Shown: positions 1-12,544 of the stretch, piece after piece
Layout of the letters: the number at the start of each line of letters is the position of its first letter
How positions within the stretch are numbered: position 1 is the stretch's first letter
Assembly: GCA_963693305.1 (NCBI GenBank)
Contig: OY855915.1
Coordinates: 620,001-684,000, forward strand
Length of the DNA: 64,000 nt
Source of the DNA: Meandrina meandrites
Lineage: Eukaryota > Cnidaria > Anthozoa > Scleractinia > Meandrinidae
Reading direction: 5' to 3'
Made by a program: the position numbers and the translations under genes
Notes under the pieces: model-generated
What the model was told of the DNA's origin: nothing
Database searches by the model: none
What the model saw: only the letters and a program-made list of their open reading frames with translations

Positions 1-236
1 TTTAACTGTTCGTGCCAATTCTAGCTCGCTGTAGACCGGGGTCTATGTGTTTGCCGCGTAATTTCTTATTTAAATGTTAAGTCACTCCCATGGGAAACAG
101 ATGAATTGGATGAGCCAGCAGCTTTTTGTTTAGCTCTGGCTTTCCTTAACCCTAACTCGCCAATTGTGTTGCCCGGTAATTATATTCCATGTGAATGTGT
201 GCCCCGGGAATTCAAGTAGATGTCTCGCAGGTTCAA

Positions 237-528
237 ATTGAGTTAGTCACGTGCTTTACGGTTTTTCATTACTGTACCATAAATAATATGTTATAGCGAA
301 ATGATATAAAACAGGTGCGTTTTAAAAAGGTAAAAAGGTAAGGTAAAAAAAGGTAAGGAGGTAAGGTAAGGTAAAAAGGTTCCCGGCTAGGATTCGAACT
401 CATAGGAGCTCATAGCAGATCGCTTTGAATGATACACGTCATTGACGCCACTTCAGCTGTCAAACATTCACACGTACCATCACGGGTATCTGTTATGTAA
501 TTGAGTTAGTCACGCGCTTTACGGTTTT
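237..528. repeat. Direct repeat flanking a GGTAAAA-tailed insert
   Basis: A 29-bp sequence containing GTCACGYGCTTTACGGTTTT occurs at 237-265 and again at 500-528. Between them lie a run of GGTAAAA/GGTAAGG units (about 315-380) and a tRNA B-box-like GGATTCGAACTC. This fits insertion of a tRNA-derived SINE fragment, or a local duplication. Confidence 0.35.
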
Positions 529-652
529 GTGAGATTAACATGCACAATGCTTTCTATGCTTTTCCATTACTTTTGCTGTTAATAAAAATACTCGTTTTCA
601 TCTTCTGAAGTACTACAGTAATTATCCAAATCTCCTAAATAATTCAGAGCAA

Positions 653-864
653 TAGACTGTTCACAGCCTCTCTATTTTCCAACGCAAAAAGACGCGAGAG
701 AGTCGGCGAGCAAAGCGAGCGCGGAGCGCGAAGAACTGGGGAAGGGGGCGGGGAGCGAGCTCGCGCTTCTCGTTTTTGCGCTGGCGTCCAGTTCACCTGC
801 CGCTCTTTCCCCGCGTTCAACGATCGAAGAAAAATACAAAAAATAGACGGTTGTGAACAGTCTA
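653..864. mobile_element. Small TIR element (MITE)
   Basis: The terminal inverted repeats read TAGACTGTTCACARCC at both ends (653 and 864), followed by a shared CTCTATTTT/CGTCTATTTT stretch. The GC-rich interior has no coding sense; open frames across it are by chance. Confidence 0.65.
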
Positions 865-1336
865 CAAAGCAAAGCACAGGCGGCCCAAGCTCACGCTGAG
901 CACTAATGACGTCACAAATTTTGATACCCCGGTGTGACTAAGATAAATAATTAAAACTGCTTTCCATAAAGATCAATGTATGACAAAGTGGAGTTGGCGA
1001 ACACTTCGGAGTCATATTTAACTAGGAAGCAAATTCTCAGTCCTTGACTTGATGACGAGGAAGTCGAGCGAAACCTACCAAGCTCAGGCAATTATTCCTG
1101 TTTACATTAATTGCACAATTCATCTTTTTTTCGCTTCATGCTCGACGGACGCGAAAAAATAGGGGCTGCTCGTAGTCTAGAGAATATGGATATTCCCTTG
1201 CTTTCTATTGATATATGATAACCTGCGATTACAGCAATGCAGACTCAGTGTAAAATTGTACAAATTTAATATGATGCTGACTATAATTTTTACACTATTC
1301 ATGGTAATTTAAGAATAAAGTGCACTTTCTAGTTAC

Positions 1337-1430
1337 CTTCCATAGTTGATATGAACGTTTTTCCCTTTCTGTCCTTGCTTGTTGAAATTATTTGAAAAAA
1401 CGCTCTTAACTTTTTATCTTTCTGGAATGT
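1337..1430 (-). CDS. GGH: GGH exon 7 (FISTMEG region)
   Basis: The acceptor is TTTAAACAG and the donor is GTAACT. The exon starts in phase 0 and ends in phase 1. It encodes 31 residues, including RAFFQIISTS and FISTMEG, which match the stretch just before the catalytic-His exon in gamma-glutamyl hydrolases. Confidence 0.8.
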
Positions 1431-4400
1431 CTGTTTAAAAATGAAAACAATGCATATATTGAACATGTGAAGCATAGTGTCATTAAGATAATTTTGCTGC
1501 ATATCTCTCATGCCAAGTAACTCGCAGATGTTTTCAGCTACTATTTTTTCACTACTGGACCCAGTTTAACGTGTCCACGGTGCTGGCGAGAGACTCGAAA
1601 CGCCATTTCAGTCTACATTCCGAGACAAACGTCCTTGGGACACTTAACGGAATAGTGCCCAATATAACCTTTCGAGTTGAGAAGCTATTGTTCATTTTCC
1701 GACCCCCCTCCTCCTCGCCAAAAACAAAACAAACAATTTTGAAAAATTCTGTTAGCAAGCTGAAATTGGCAGCAAGTGGTGGCAGCAGTTCCTTGGCATA
1801 ATTCTGTATGCTGCACACCACACGCCTTCCAGTATGTACCAAGTACAGTTGTTTATAGGAGACCACAAGAAGATACCCAAAAGCGTGACCCCAAGTGAAA
1901 TATTTTGCTTGTTCCAAAGACGAAGGGAAGCTAACAAAGCCTTCTAACAAAACGTGCAAAATCAACCCATGCATGATCCCTGTGGAACATCTCTCAACAC
2001 GAACACATTTTTAAAAGGAAATTTATTATTACTAATACTAAAACAATTGATCATTTTTAACTCGGAAAGTTGCGAAGTCATTTGCAAGTTCTGGTGAGGA
2101 GGGCCAGTTTAACTCCTTCCCTCGTCACTTCCCGTTATAGTTAATTAATTAATTAATTAATTAATTAATTTGACTTAAATGCCAGTGATCCAGTAACGGA
2201 GAGAGCGCCATCAGTGGTTAACTTGGATTTGGAGGATCTTCCTGTAGAACGCACTTTGGGTGTAGAATGGGACATGAAGACCGATGACTTCGAATTATGG
2301 ATGAAGAAAACGCCGCCACACGTAGAAGAATCTTGTCTGTTGTAAGCTCAATGTATGACCCTCTTGAGTTCGTGGCACCTGTCATTCTGCCAGCCACGAG
2401 CCTGTTCCAGAGCCCATAATTATAGGCAGAAGTATGGCTGGGACGAAGAGATTTCGGATGCAGATTCTTCTTTATGGCAAGGATGGCCGAAGGAACTCGC
2501 ATGTTTGAGAACAATAGCTGTTCTCAGATTTTTCAAACCTCCAGGGTTCGGAGCAATTAATGTCAATGTGCAGCTACACCATTTCTCAGATGCGTCTGAA
2601 TATGGATACGGAGCAGCAAGGTGTTACGCATTGTTCGTTTGTTCTTCGTAAATCTCGCGTGACCCCCCTGAAGTGGTCTCGTTTTTTTCATTATCCCAGA
2701 GTTCGTCCCGGCGACCGACCGCTGACAAAGGAACCGGCTCACCTCTCAGTCTACGACTCAGTAACTCACACCTCAATCGATCTCAATTTTACACCATCAC
2801 CGAACAAATTAGGCGAACAGCCTAATTGTAAACAAAATTAGGCCCATTGCAAGATCTAGCTACAATTTGCTTCTGTTTGTTCAAGTGCTATTAGCCTAAT
2901 TAGATTAACTAATTAATTTAATTTTACCTTAAGGTTGTTATACTAGCTAATATTGCTCACCTCGATTACTCCGGGATCACATAGTTCTTGGACAGTGATT
3001 TCGATCCACCACTTTAAGGAATCCAGCCTTACGCTGAGAAACGTGTAGAGACTAATGCCAGGTAGCATGCAGTGACCGACAATTAGGCAAACTCGCAATG
3101 TGATTAGCTATGCAGGTGGGGGGGGGGGGGGGGGGGGGGGGAGGATTTTTGTTGCTACATCGCATCATTCACCTGATCTCCCCATAAAGTATATCGCATT
3201 TTAATGATTCCGCTCGTTTGGTGGTGGAAGCTTTGATGACCCCCCCGCCCCCCCTCCCCACCATGCACTCTTCCTCTACCAGCGACCGCAAAACATCAAG
3301 TTCATTGCAGGCGTGGATGGCTGCAATTACTGCTTGGCCACCGTAAATGACTTTAAACCGTAAACAAAGCTTTGAATTCAGCAGCCGATCTGTTATCATT
3401 CATCAACAGCAAGCGAAAGATTATTTATATAAACAAAACACCACACTCCAAAACTGTTCGCAATTGATTACCTGGTTTAAGAAATATTTTCAGAACTGCA
3501 CAAGAACAAGTAAAGGCGCTCTACCGTGTAAAACGTCAGAAAGCCTCAAATAAGCTGACAACAACTCTAATAAACCAGACGACGACTTTTCCATCTCGCA
3601 TGGGGGAAGATCAACAATCGCGAAGAAAAAGAAACGTGAAAAAAACAGTGAGAAAAGAGACTAGGGCATATATGCTTCAAGAAAAACTTACCTCCAGAGA
3701 GGTAACTGAACAGGTTTTTGATTCAATCAAAAAGAAAAATAGTTTTACAAGCGTCGCAACCATCAATGTTGACTTTACCAAAAAATTAGTCAGGCGTCTT
3801 CATCTGGACCTTTTGTCATAGCTACTGGAAAATAGAGTCTTTTAGAAATACAAACTTAGCCTGTAATATGGAGGTGGTAGTTGCCAGTCTAAACGAAAAA
3901 AAAGGTAAAGCGTCAAGCTCGGGATTCTGTCGATGAGTCTAACGTGAAGGCTGTCCAAGAGTCAGTGGGGGGGCTGCATGACACTTTTTTCGATATATTT
4001 TTATTTTTCTCTGTTGGTTTTTTAATAATACCGCACCGTTCGGCTGCGGTGAACGAACTCTTCATAGACTCAAATGACTCGTTAAAGAATTTGAAACGTG
4101 GAGCTTTAACATTTGAAACATAGAACCTAAACAATTCCTAGCCATTACACAACTAGTGATTATTTATATAATAAGATATAAAAAAGCATATATTTTCGTT
4201 AATATGAGGCGATCCATTGACACGGCTGATGTTATTTACGGCGATCCTGTCACCACTTGAAATTCTCATTTATTTTTCTGGTCCCCCCTAAATGCCTTTC
4301 AATTACGACTGATCCCCCCCTTTGTTCTACACAAAACCATATCATCCCCCCCCCCCCAAAAAAAAAAATGCTCCGCTTCCCCCAGACGATTTATAGAAAC

Positions 4401-7400
4401 CGGTCCCTTGGACGTCTCGCTTTCGTTTTCGATCGGCTAAAATTAGTCAAGCAATGCATGCGATAAATTACTATAATGTATAACTAGCTTACCTCTGGCG
4501 TGATGCCTCTTAAGTGATTGTTGTAGCTGATATATTTCTCTGTTAAGTACTTAACAATATGATCCGGGGCAGAACCTAATAATTTAGTTGAATCGTAGTC
4601 TGGAAAAATAAAATATGAGAAGCGCGGTCAGGTACAGTGGTGAATCCATGGCCGGGTTGTTCAAAGCACGATTTAGCTAATCCAGGAAGAAGCGTGAATT
4701 TTGCTTGAAGTTTTTAAGCTTTTTAGTGAGGCTTTCTGTTTCTCTTTTCTGTCCTGCAGTTTTGACGTCTACTAATCTCAAACTCCACAGAACATAATCA
4801 AGAAAAATACCTTTATACAAGATAAATTTAAGGTTTTAAACGTCAAAGTAATTTTGTCGGCATTCAGAAATATTGCTAGTGTATTGAAAATGTTCAGATC
4901 TATTCAGTTTAAAATATACTTGGGAAGGAAACTTAACGTGAGAAGGCAATCCGCAAAGTTTGAAAACGGGAATATCACTTGGGGAATATTTAACAATTAT
5001 TCACCGAAGTGGAGGTGAATAGTGGTGGATATTTACCGAGCCGCGAAGCGGCGAGGTAAATATCCACCACTTTCACCGACACTGTGGTGAATAATTGTTT
5101 TAGTATATACCACACAAGTTGAATAACTAACGGACAAAAACATTACTTTCGGTACACAAAGCGACGCGCGAAGCCATTTTGTTTCTCTTCCGCTTCTCGG
5201 AGGTGAATAGTACTTTGCTAATCACCTCCGAGTTAACCAATCAGCGCGCGCGGAAAGCACTATTCACTTGTGTGGTATATACTAACATCTGTTATTAAAT
5301 TCTCAACCTCGGATAATGCAATTCTAGCTTTCTGATTGGTTCACTAGATCTCGGTTATCAGCCATTATACCTGCGTTTGACCTTATATGGGAAACGAGTG
5401 CGGCAAGTGCCGCTCAGTTTAAAAATTTTCCTGCGGGAAGCGAAAGTTCCATCAGAAAAATGGCAAATTTGGCGAGGTTTATAAGCTTATACAAGAAATA
5501 ATCGACAGTGCCTTCCCTAAAACGACACAAATACCACAAAATGCCATAGTTGACTCGACTACGTAAAACTGAAAAGATTGATGCGAAATGTTTAATTAAA
5601 AGTACTTGTAAATGTACAACAAGAGCGACTAAACGAAGAAGAAAAGCAGCAAATAATTTACGGGAAGACCAGAAAACTGACACAATTTCATTCAGTGTTA
5701 GACGTAAATGTGGCTCAGCACTTCAGTTCAGTTTGTTACCTTTCAATCTTGATCTTGTCCTTTCATACTTCAATAAGCTTCATCGACTCTGAGTGCAATT
5801 TCGTTTCAGCATAATGTAGTACGTAGTCTTGATGACAGCCGTGGAGCCGTAAACAAGTACAATATGTAAACACTTGCTTCGCTCGTCTTGCACAAGGCGT
5901 ATAATTTCCAGAAAAGCTATTGCTTCGGATCTTCCCGTAAACCTTAATTGTTGTCACAATTTTCCAGGGTGAAAAGACAATTTACGAGGAGATTTTCCGA
6001 GGAAAATCTTCAGAAGAAAACTCTCTCGCTCGCTTTCCTCGCGTGTTTCATTCAACTCGAAAAGTGAACACCGCGCCACAAATTTTCCCGCCTCCTCAGA
6101 CTATCACTTCGTTTACATCAAAATGAAATGTCCAGTTGATTTATACTAAAGAAGAATTTAATAAAACAATTATTCCATTCACCCTTGTTGGATACGAGTG
6201 GTTATAGCCAACTCGGCGCTTCGCGCCTCGTTGGCTATTTACCACCTCGTATCCAACGCGGGCTTATGGAATAATTGTTAAATATTCCCCAGTTTTGGTT
6301 ACATCACGTGACGTGTTTGGACCAATCGCGCGCGCGAAAAATATTTGATGGATTAAAAAAAAGTATGTAAGAGGTGGAAAGTGCTGGAAACCATTACCAG
6401 CCACTTTTTGTTATGGTAATTTTATTTTACAACTTGTGAATGTTTAGGACGTATTGTACTGGTAATTTGTAAACTGAACTGGATTAAGTTTGCTAAACCT
6501 GGTACTGCCTTGTCTGGGCTTGGACAACTAGGGGTGCTTATAACATTTCACCAAAAATATAATAACGATTTTATCTTTGGTTGTTTTTGAAAATAAGAAA
6601 AAAATTAAGCATTCGAAGGAATCGAATTAATGCTAACAGGACATCAAAAGCTCTGTCCGTTTCATAACTTCGAGTTGGAAATATCGAGTTCAAGTTAAAA
6701 CGTAACCTCCCCAAAGCTACCATTTTTAGCCTGACAAACACTCGATTTAGCCTTAACCCTTAAATACTGATGGATCAAAAATAGGATCCATGCACAGCGT
6801 AGGTGCTAAATGTATGAATAAAAAAATAGGCAAATACTACGCTGTAGTCAAAATACTTTTCCCGACGTTTCGGCAATGCTGCCTTCTTCAGGCAGAAAAA
6901 GTCAAAAAAGTTCGTTTATAACTAAATACTGAACTGTATTGAGCAAGATTTTGATGAAGACTGTGAAAATATACAATAATTTACTTTGGCGCATGCGCAT
7001 AAGGCAAAATTTGAACCTCCTTTTTGTTGAACCGTTCCGATTTTTTTCTTGCTCCTCTTTCCTCCGCTTTTGTCGACTTCCTTATTTTCGCTCCCTCATA
7101 TTATTTGCATCCTTCTTCTGGCCGGAAAAGTTTTGGTCTTAATCATTGGTAAACCTTGATCAATTGTAGGTGTATTACCACTAATTTTGTACCAAAAACT
7201 GATCATGTTTTCTCTTTGTTTCGATTGGCCCTTTCAGAATGCAGCCAATATACAAAATGGACAGTCTGGTCAGAAGATATACCCTAGCTGTATCAGTTGC
7301 TTATCACAAAATTCCGCTGAAATGCAAATTGTGACGTCACGAGTTGCTTAATGACTGCTGTTCCAAATCCCGGAAAAAAGTCGGGTTTTACACCACAAGG

Positions 7401-10400
7401 GTTAAAATCGAGTTAAAAGCACTCCGCTTAGCCTCATTAGAAGTGCTGTTAGCCTCATTACGGTTAGTTTTAGGGTTGATAGTTGGATTAGGTTAAGGGT
7501 AACACTATTTACCTTCATTAATTAACCTTGACACATAACTTAAAGGAAAAAACGAACTTTAACTCTTTAATTCTAACGCAACTAGAAATTCCTACTCGAA
7601 CTTGAATTCATAATTTTAATAAACTGTACATCAGAAGTCACACTATCAACGGTTATCTACCAAGCAACCAATTTACAAATATTGACACGTACAGCCCGCC
7701 CGTATCTCAGACCAAGTACAGTCCTTTTGATCTTTTTTAAGACTATTTATTGTATGTGAACCACATGCTTCTTTACCTGAAGGCAGATCAAGCTTGAGGC
7801 TGACGTTCTTTGCATCTGTTATGCTTAGAAAGGACTGGTCATACTGTCCGAGACTTAGGTCCTTTCCACCGACTAGTATGGCAATTAATTCAAATCCCAG
7901 ACACTCGCCCCAGATCGGAAACACCTCCCCTGTCTCGTCGTACGCCTGGTAAAAAATAACAGAGAACGACAAATTTTGCTTATCGGTTTTCGTCCATTTG
8001 TGCGGGTCAAGTGGCAGAAGCTTCCATATCCATTCTTACAAATCACGATGCATTGAGAGCAAACGGTGTTTTCTTTTCGCAGGAAACGATAAAATATTTA
8101 CGAGAGAAGTTTGACTGACGTATACTAGTCACACTAATTGACCAGCAGTATTTGTTGGAGACGCGTTGGCCTAACAATTAGTGCGCTGGTCATCCAGATT
8201 GACCAATCCGGGTTCTATGGGCACTTCGCTGTGTTCTTAGGCAAGATACTTTATTCTCATAGGACCTGTCTCCACCCAGGTATATAAATGGGTACCAGCG
8301 AATTTCATGTGGGGGGTAACCCTGCGATGGACTAGTATCCCATCCAGTGGGGAGTCGAAATACTTAATAGTTGCTTCGTGCTACAGCTTCGGCCTTTTTA
8401 CCAATATTATAATTTTAATAAGAACCTTCCAGAATCCTTTCGAATGCCAAATAACTTTGTCAGGTAGATCACTACACTGCCCGTCACTTATTTTACTTTA
8501 CCGGACACTACCTATGATATTGACATGCCCTGCACCTGATTCCTCTTCTGTGACTGCCCTTGCCACCACTTTTAATTTTATCTGACTAATATTATCTGCA
8601 TCTTGTTTTTAACTCTAAGTAATTTATTTGATTTTTAACAATAACTTTGACTATAAGTAATTAATTAGACTTGTTGTAATTTTTACTAAATTGAGATTTT
8701 TATCACAATTTTTACTAGTTTTTAGGGTTGCGCCTCGCATGGGTAACTTAGTTTCCCGTTCGCGCAACTCCTATTTGGTCCTTTTCCTTTCTTTCATACC
8801 ACCATTTTATACGTAAAAATATATATGTAAAATTTTGAGACCAATAAAGTTGATAGATACACAATGTACTAATAACAATTGCCGTTATATATTTCTCATA
8901 TTAGCCTCAGTCCGCTGACGTCATAGATTGGAAAGTCAAAACAATCGATGTGGTCAGAAGGACATCAGTATGAGTGGTACCAATCCAGAAGGTACTAAGA
9001 GTATCAGTCATCTTTTACAATAGAGTTTCCCCGGTTTAAAGTTCTATTTTGGCATTGAAAGTCGATAAACTGATTTAATAGGCATAATACGTTAATCATG
9101 ATTCTGTCTGAAGAAGTTTGTCATGTCGGTCAAACAAAAGAGAAATAGATAATTCGCAAAGTGAGAACCTGAATTATAGCTCCTTAAGCGCTGTTTTTTC
9201 AAAGGGTCTTTGAAGACGTTTACCAGGACACAAGAAAAGAGAACAGGCCGTCAATCGGGTAATTTATTTATTAATTATCACTTAAAAGAATGAGTGAGTC
9301 AGGGCGTGGATGGGAAACGAATGTCAAATATTGTCAAGCGAAATCAACCATAACGGAAAAAAAGTGTTAAGATTGGTACACAAACCTTCATAGCAAGTTC
9401 TAGCAACTTTTTTCCAACCGGTGTGTATCCAGACTGATTTAGCTTCACGTGACCTCCAGGAAGGATTACCCTAACACAATTTTTTTAACTTGCATTTTAG
9501 GGCTGCATACTTGTTTAAAGGAAACCTCCACTATTGAAATAAATTGCTGTTGAAATGTTGGAAATATTGTTTCAACTGAAACGTTGTTGAAACAAATTGA
9601 AACAGAAAATAAAAAAACGTTCAATAAGTGTACAAAACTTGGGATAGTATTTCAAATTTTTGCATGTATTAAAATTCCGCGAATGCCACCATTTTGAAGC
9701 ATATGGCGTCATCAGATGGCTGTCACTATTAACAGAAAACAATAGCTTTATTTTTCTGCAACAAAACCATAACGCCAACATATCCAGAAGGGTCGCCCAC
9801 TACCTCTCGGAACGAGTTACTTCACTGGTTCTTAAAACAATTGATAACAGGTCATAACAATGCCCCTAGCCCTGAATAACAATAGAGGTAGTGTTTACAG
9901 CGGGCGAATGAAAATAGAGGTTCCAGATAGGTAGTGTCTAACTGTATCCAGAATGGCGTTTTGCGGGTAATTCAATGTCTAAAATGGCAGATATTTGTAG
10001 TCTGTATTGGCATTATAACTGAAATAGTTTTTTTCTTATCAATTTAATAGCAACTTGTTCCATTAGTGGACGATTCCTTTAACTATGACACTTTTTCTAC
10101 AGCACTATTATTACGATATTTCTACTTTTATGGTTGTTTTCCTGTCTCTGATGTTGACTAAAGTCTTTATATCCCAAATGTGTTTCAAATGATGTTTAGT
10201 GCACCTTCGAAAATCCTTGGGCTGTCTTATGTATTTATCAGAAAACAACATTTTAACCAATTTGAGCATTGGAAAATCCCAATGCTCTTTCCGAGCGCTT
10301 TTAGATCTCGATATTCTTAAAACAGTAACCGAAGTGTTTAAAAACACACTCTTAGAGTTTGGGTATATAGACAAGTGATTAAGAAGCCTCGAGGAGTAGT

Positions 10401-12472
10401 GGAAAATTTTGCAGGTTCGTCAGAGTAACGAATTGTTACATGGTGTACACTTGCGCGTTCAAAACCAGACAGGCTGCGCTAAATGTTCTAGACGAATGGA
10501 AATTATTGGCGTTACTCGGCAATAAAAATATTTTACTTACCCGTTCAGAGAATAAAACATCCTTTCTACCTCTTCCATGCTGGAGGTCACACTTTGTTTC
10601 GTCAAGGAAATTCAACTTCCTTCATCAGTTGCATAAGTTAGTATTCTCACTCAAAGGCTTGTACTGTTAGCGAATAATAAACATACCTAATAATAATAGG
10701 GAGCAAGGGGCTATAATTACCAGTGACAATAAATAGGGGCTTTCAGGCCATTATCAAACTTTCGTCTTGCGAGAGTCTAAGTAAGACCGGCAGCTGTCAT
10801 TTCCCCCCTAGCTCACTCATTCGTTTGCTATTACAAGAATCTTACACTTCCTGCATTTCATTTGTAGGGTGTAGTCTCACTGCAAATCAGGGGACACGGG
10901 TTGATTTCACTTGCGACAAATAAAGACTGACAAATATAAACTGACCATTTACCGTTGTAGCCGATTGAAATAAGCCTGCTATTCGAATAAGACAACAACA
11001 ACAACATCCTCTTTATTACCCTTTTTTCATTAATTAATACAGAAATATATAAAATATTGCTAAAAATTAAGGCTCTGGCAACCCGAAATAACCACTAGGT
11101 TAAAAATGCCTGGTTAAGCACTGCCCTCTGGCTCTGCCAAGCATTGAGGTAAACGTTAACATAATTAGAGCAGGCCCCAAGAACCAAGCAAAGAAGCTAC
11201 AGGTGAAGTAAGGATTTAAACATCTAAATGTTGCATCCATATCCGCTCCCTTTTTAATGACCAGGGTTTTATTTATTCTTCAGCTGTTCATGTAATTATG
11301 TTTCTCTTTAATAGTGCATGTAGCATTTCGCTTTTAAGAATTACCTATTATCGTGTATTAATAAAGGTTTACCGTCATCGTTATCGCTATCATTATCATT
11401 GCCAATATCATCTTATCATTATTTTATCATTAAGAAATAGAAAACATGTTCCGTGTTTCTATCGAGTTATAGAAACACGAGTGAAAGTTTGGGAGAACTT
11501 TTTCGACTCAGTCACTGTCTACTGACAAGTTCATTTGGCCCAGTCAAACGTCGCGAAAGGTAAACAATATTTGGAAGATTGTTCCTTGATGTAGATTTAT
11601 AATTGAACTCAACTTTGTCTTGTTGTTTTGGCCGCAAGCTTTGAAAAACTTTGCCGATAACATTGACTTGAACTCAGATCACGCGCGCTAGTCCCACCAC
11701 GCAATGACGTCATCTGTGTGTCTGTACTCTAATAGGTGACAGGCATCAGCCAATCACAACGCGCGCAGGACCTCGGTTATTGTATAAAACTCGATAGAAA
11801 CATGGAAAACACGTTTTCTATTTCTTTTAGAAAACACCGTAAGGAAAAAAGAGTTAAATCACTCGTTTACTTTGATCATCAAAATGCAAATTCTCTTTCC
11901 TCGCACTATGTTTTGCTCGTGCTAGTTCTGTGTTTCTATCGAGTTACAGAAGTTCGGCTTTTAGCCTGCGATTTCTTACAGGATGTTTTCTAATTATCTT
12001 TATCATTATCATTTGCTATTATTGTGTTCGTGGTCTGTCATCTTAGAATCATTATCATTATTATTATTATCACACTTATCATCATCTTCGATGGTAGTCG
12101 ATTTTGGGAAACATTTTAACAAGAAGATTAACGAAATAAAAGTAACTTGACGTTTCATGAAGTCGTCGAAACATCAAGTTACTTTTATTTCGTTAAAATC
12201 ATCATCTTAGATTTTACGAACAATAATATGTAAATAGGTTTATATGTTTTGTAAATAATTCACCTCAATTTGTGATATTATAGCTTGTGTACATAGAAGC
12301 TTAGAGCATGTAAAAACTTTCAGAGTGATATTATGTAGGTATGCTGTTGAAATTTTTACTGAAATTATCTCATGCGAAAAACGTAAGGAAAAACAAATTT
12401 TGTATATTTTTTTAACCAGATACACCTAAGATTCAAGTTTGTATGAGAAGTACTCAATAAAGTATTATTATT

Positions 12473-12544
<72 letters not shown>

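Noticed and set aside
644..877. Two overlapping frames of 66-77 residues
   Set aside because: They lie wholly inside a small TIR element with low-complexity GC-rich content.
2218..2514. 98-residue minus-strand frame
   Set aside because: It is antisense to the BEL/Pao pol fragment, whose plus-strand pieces are recognisable.
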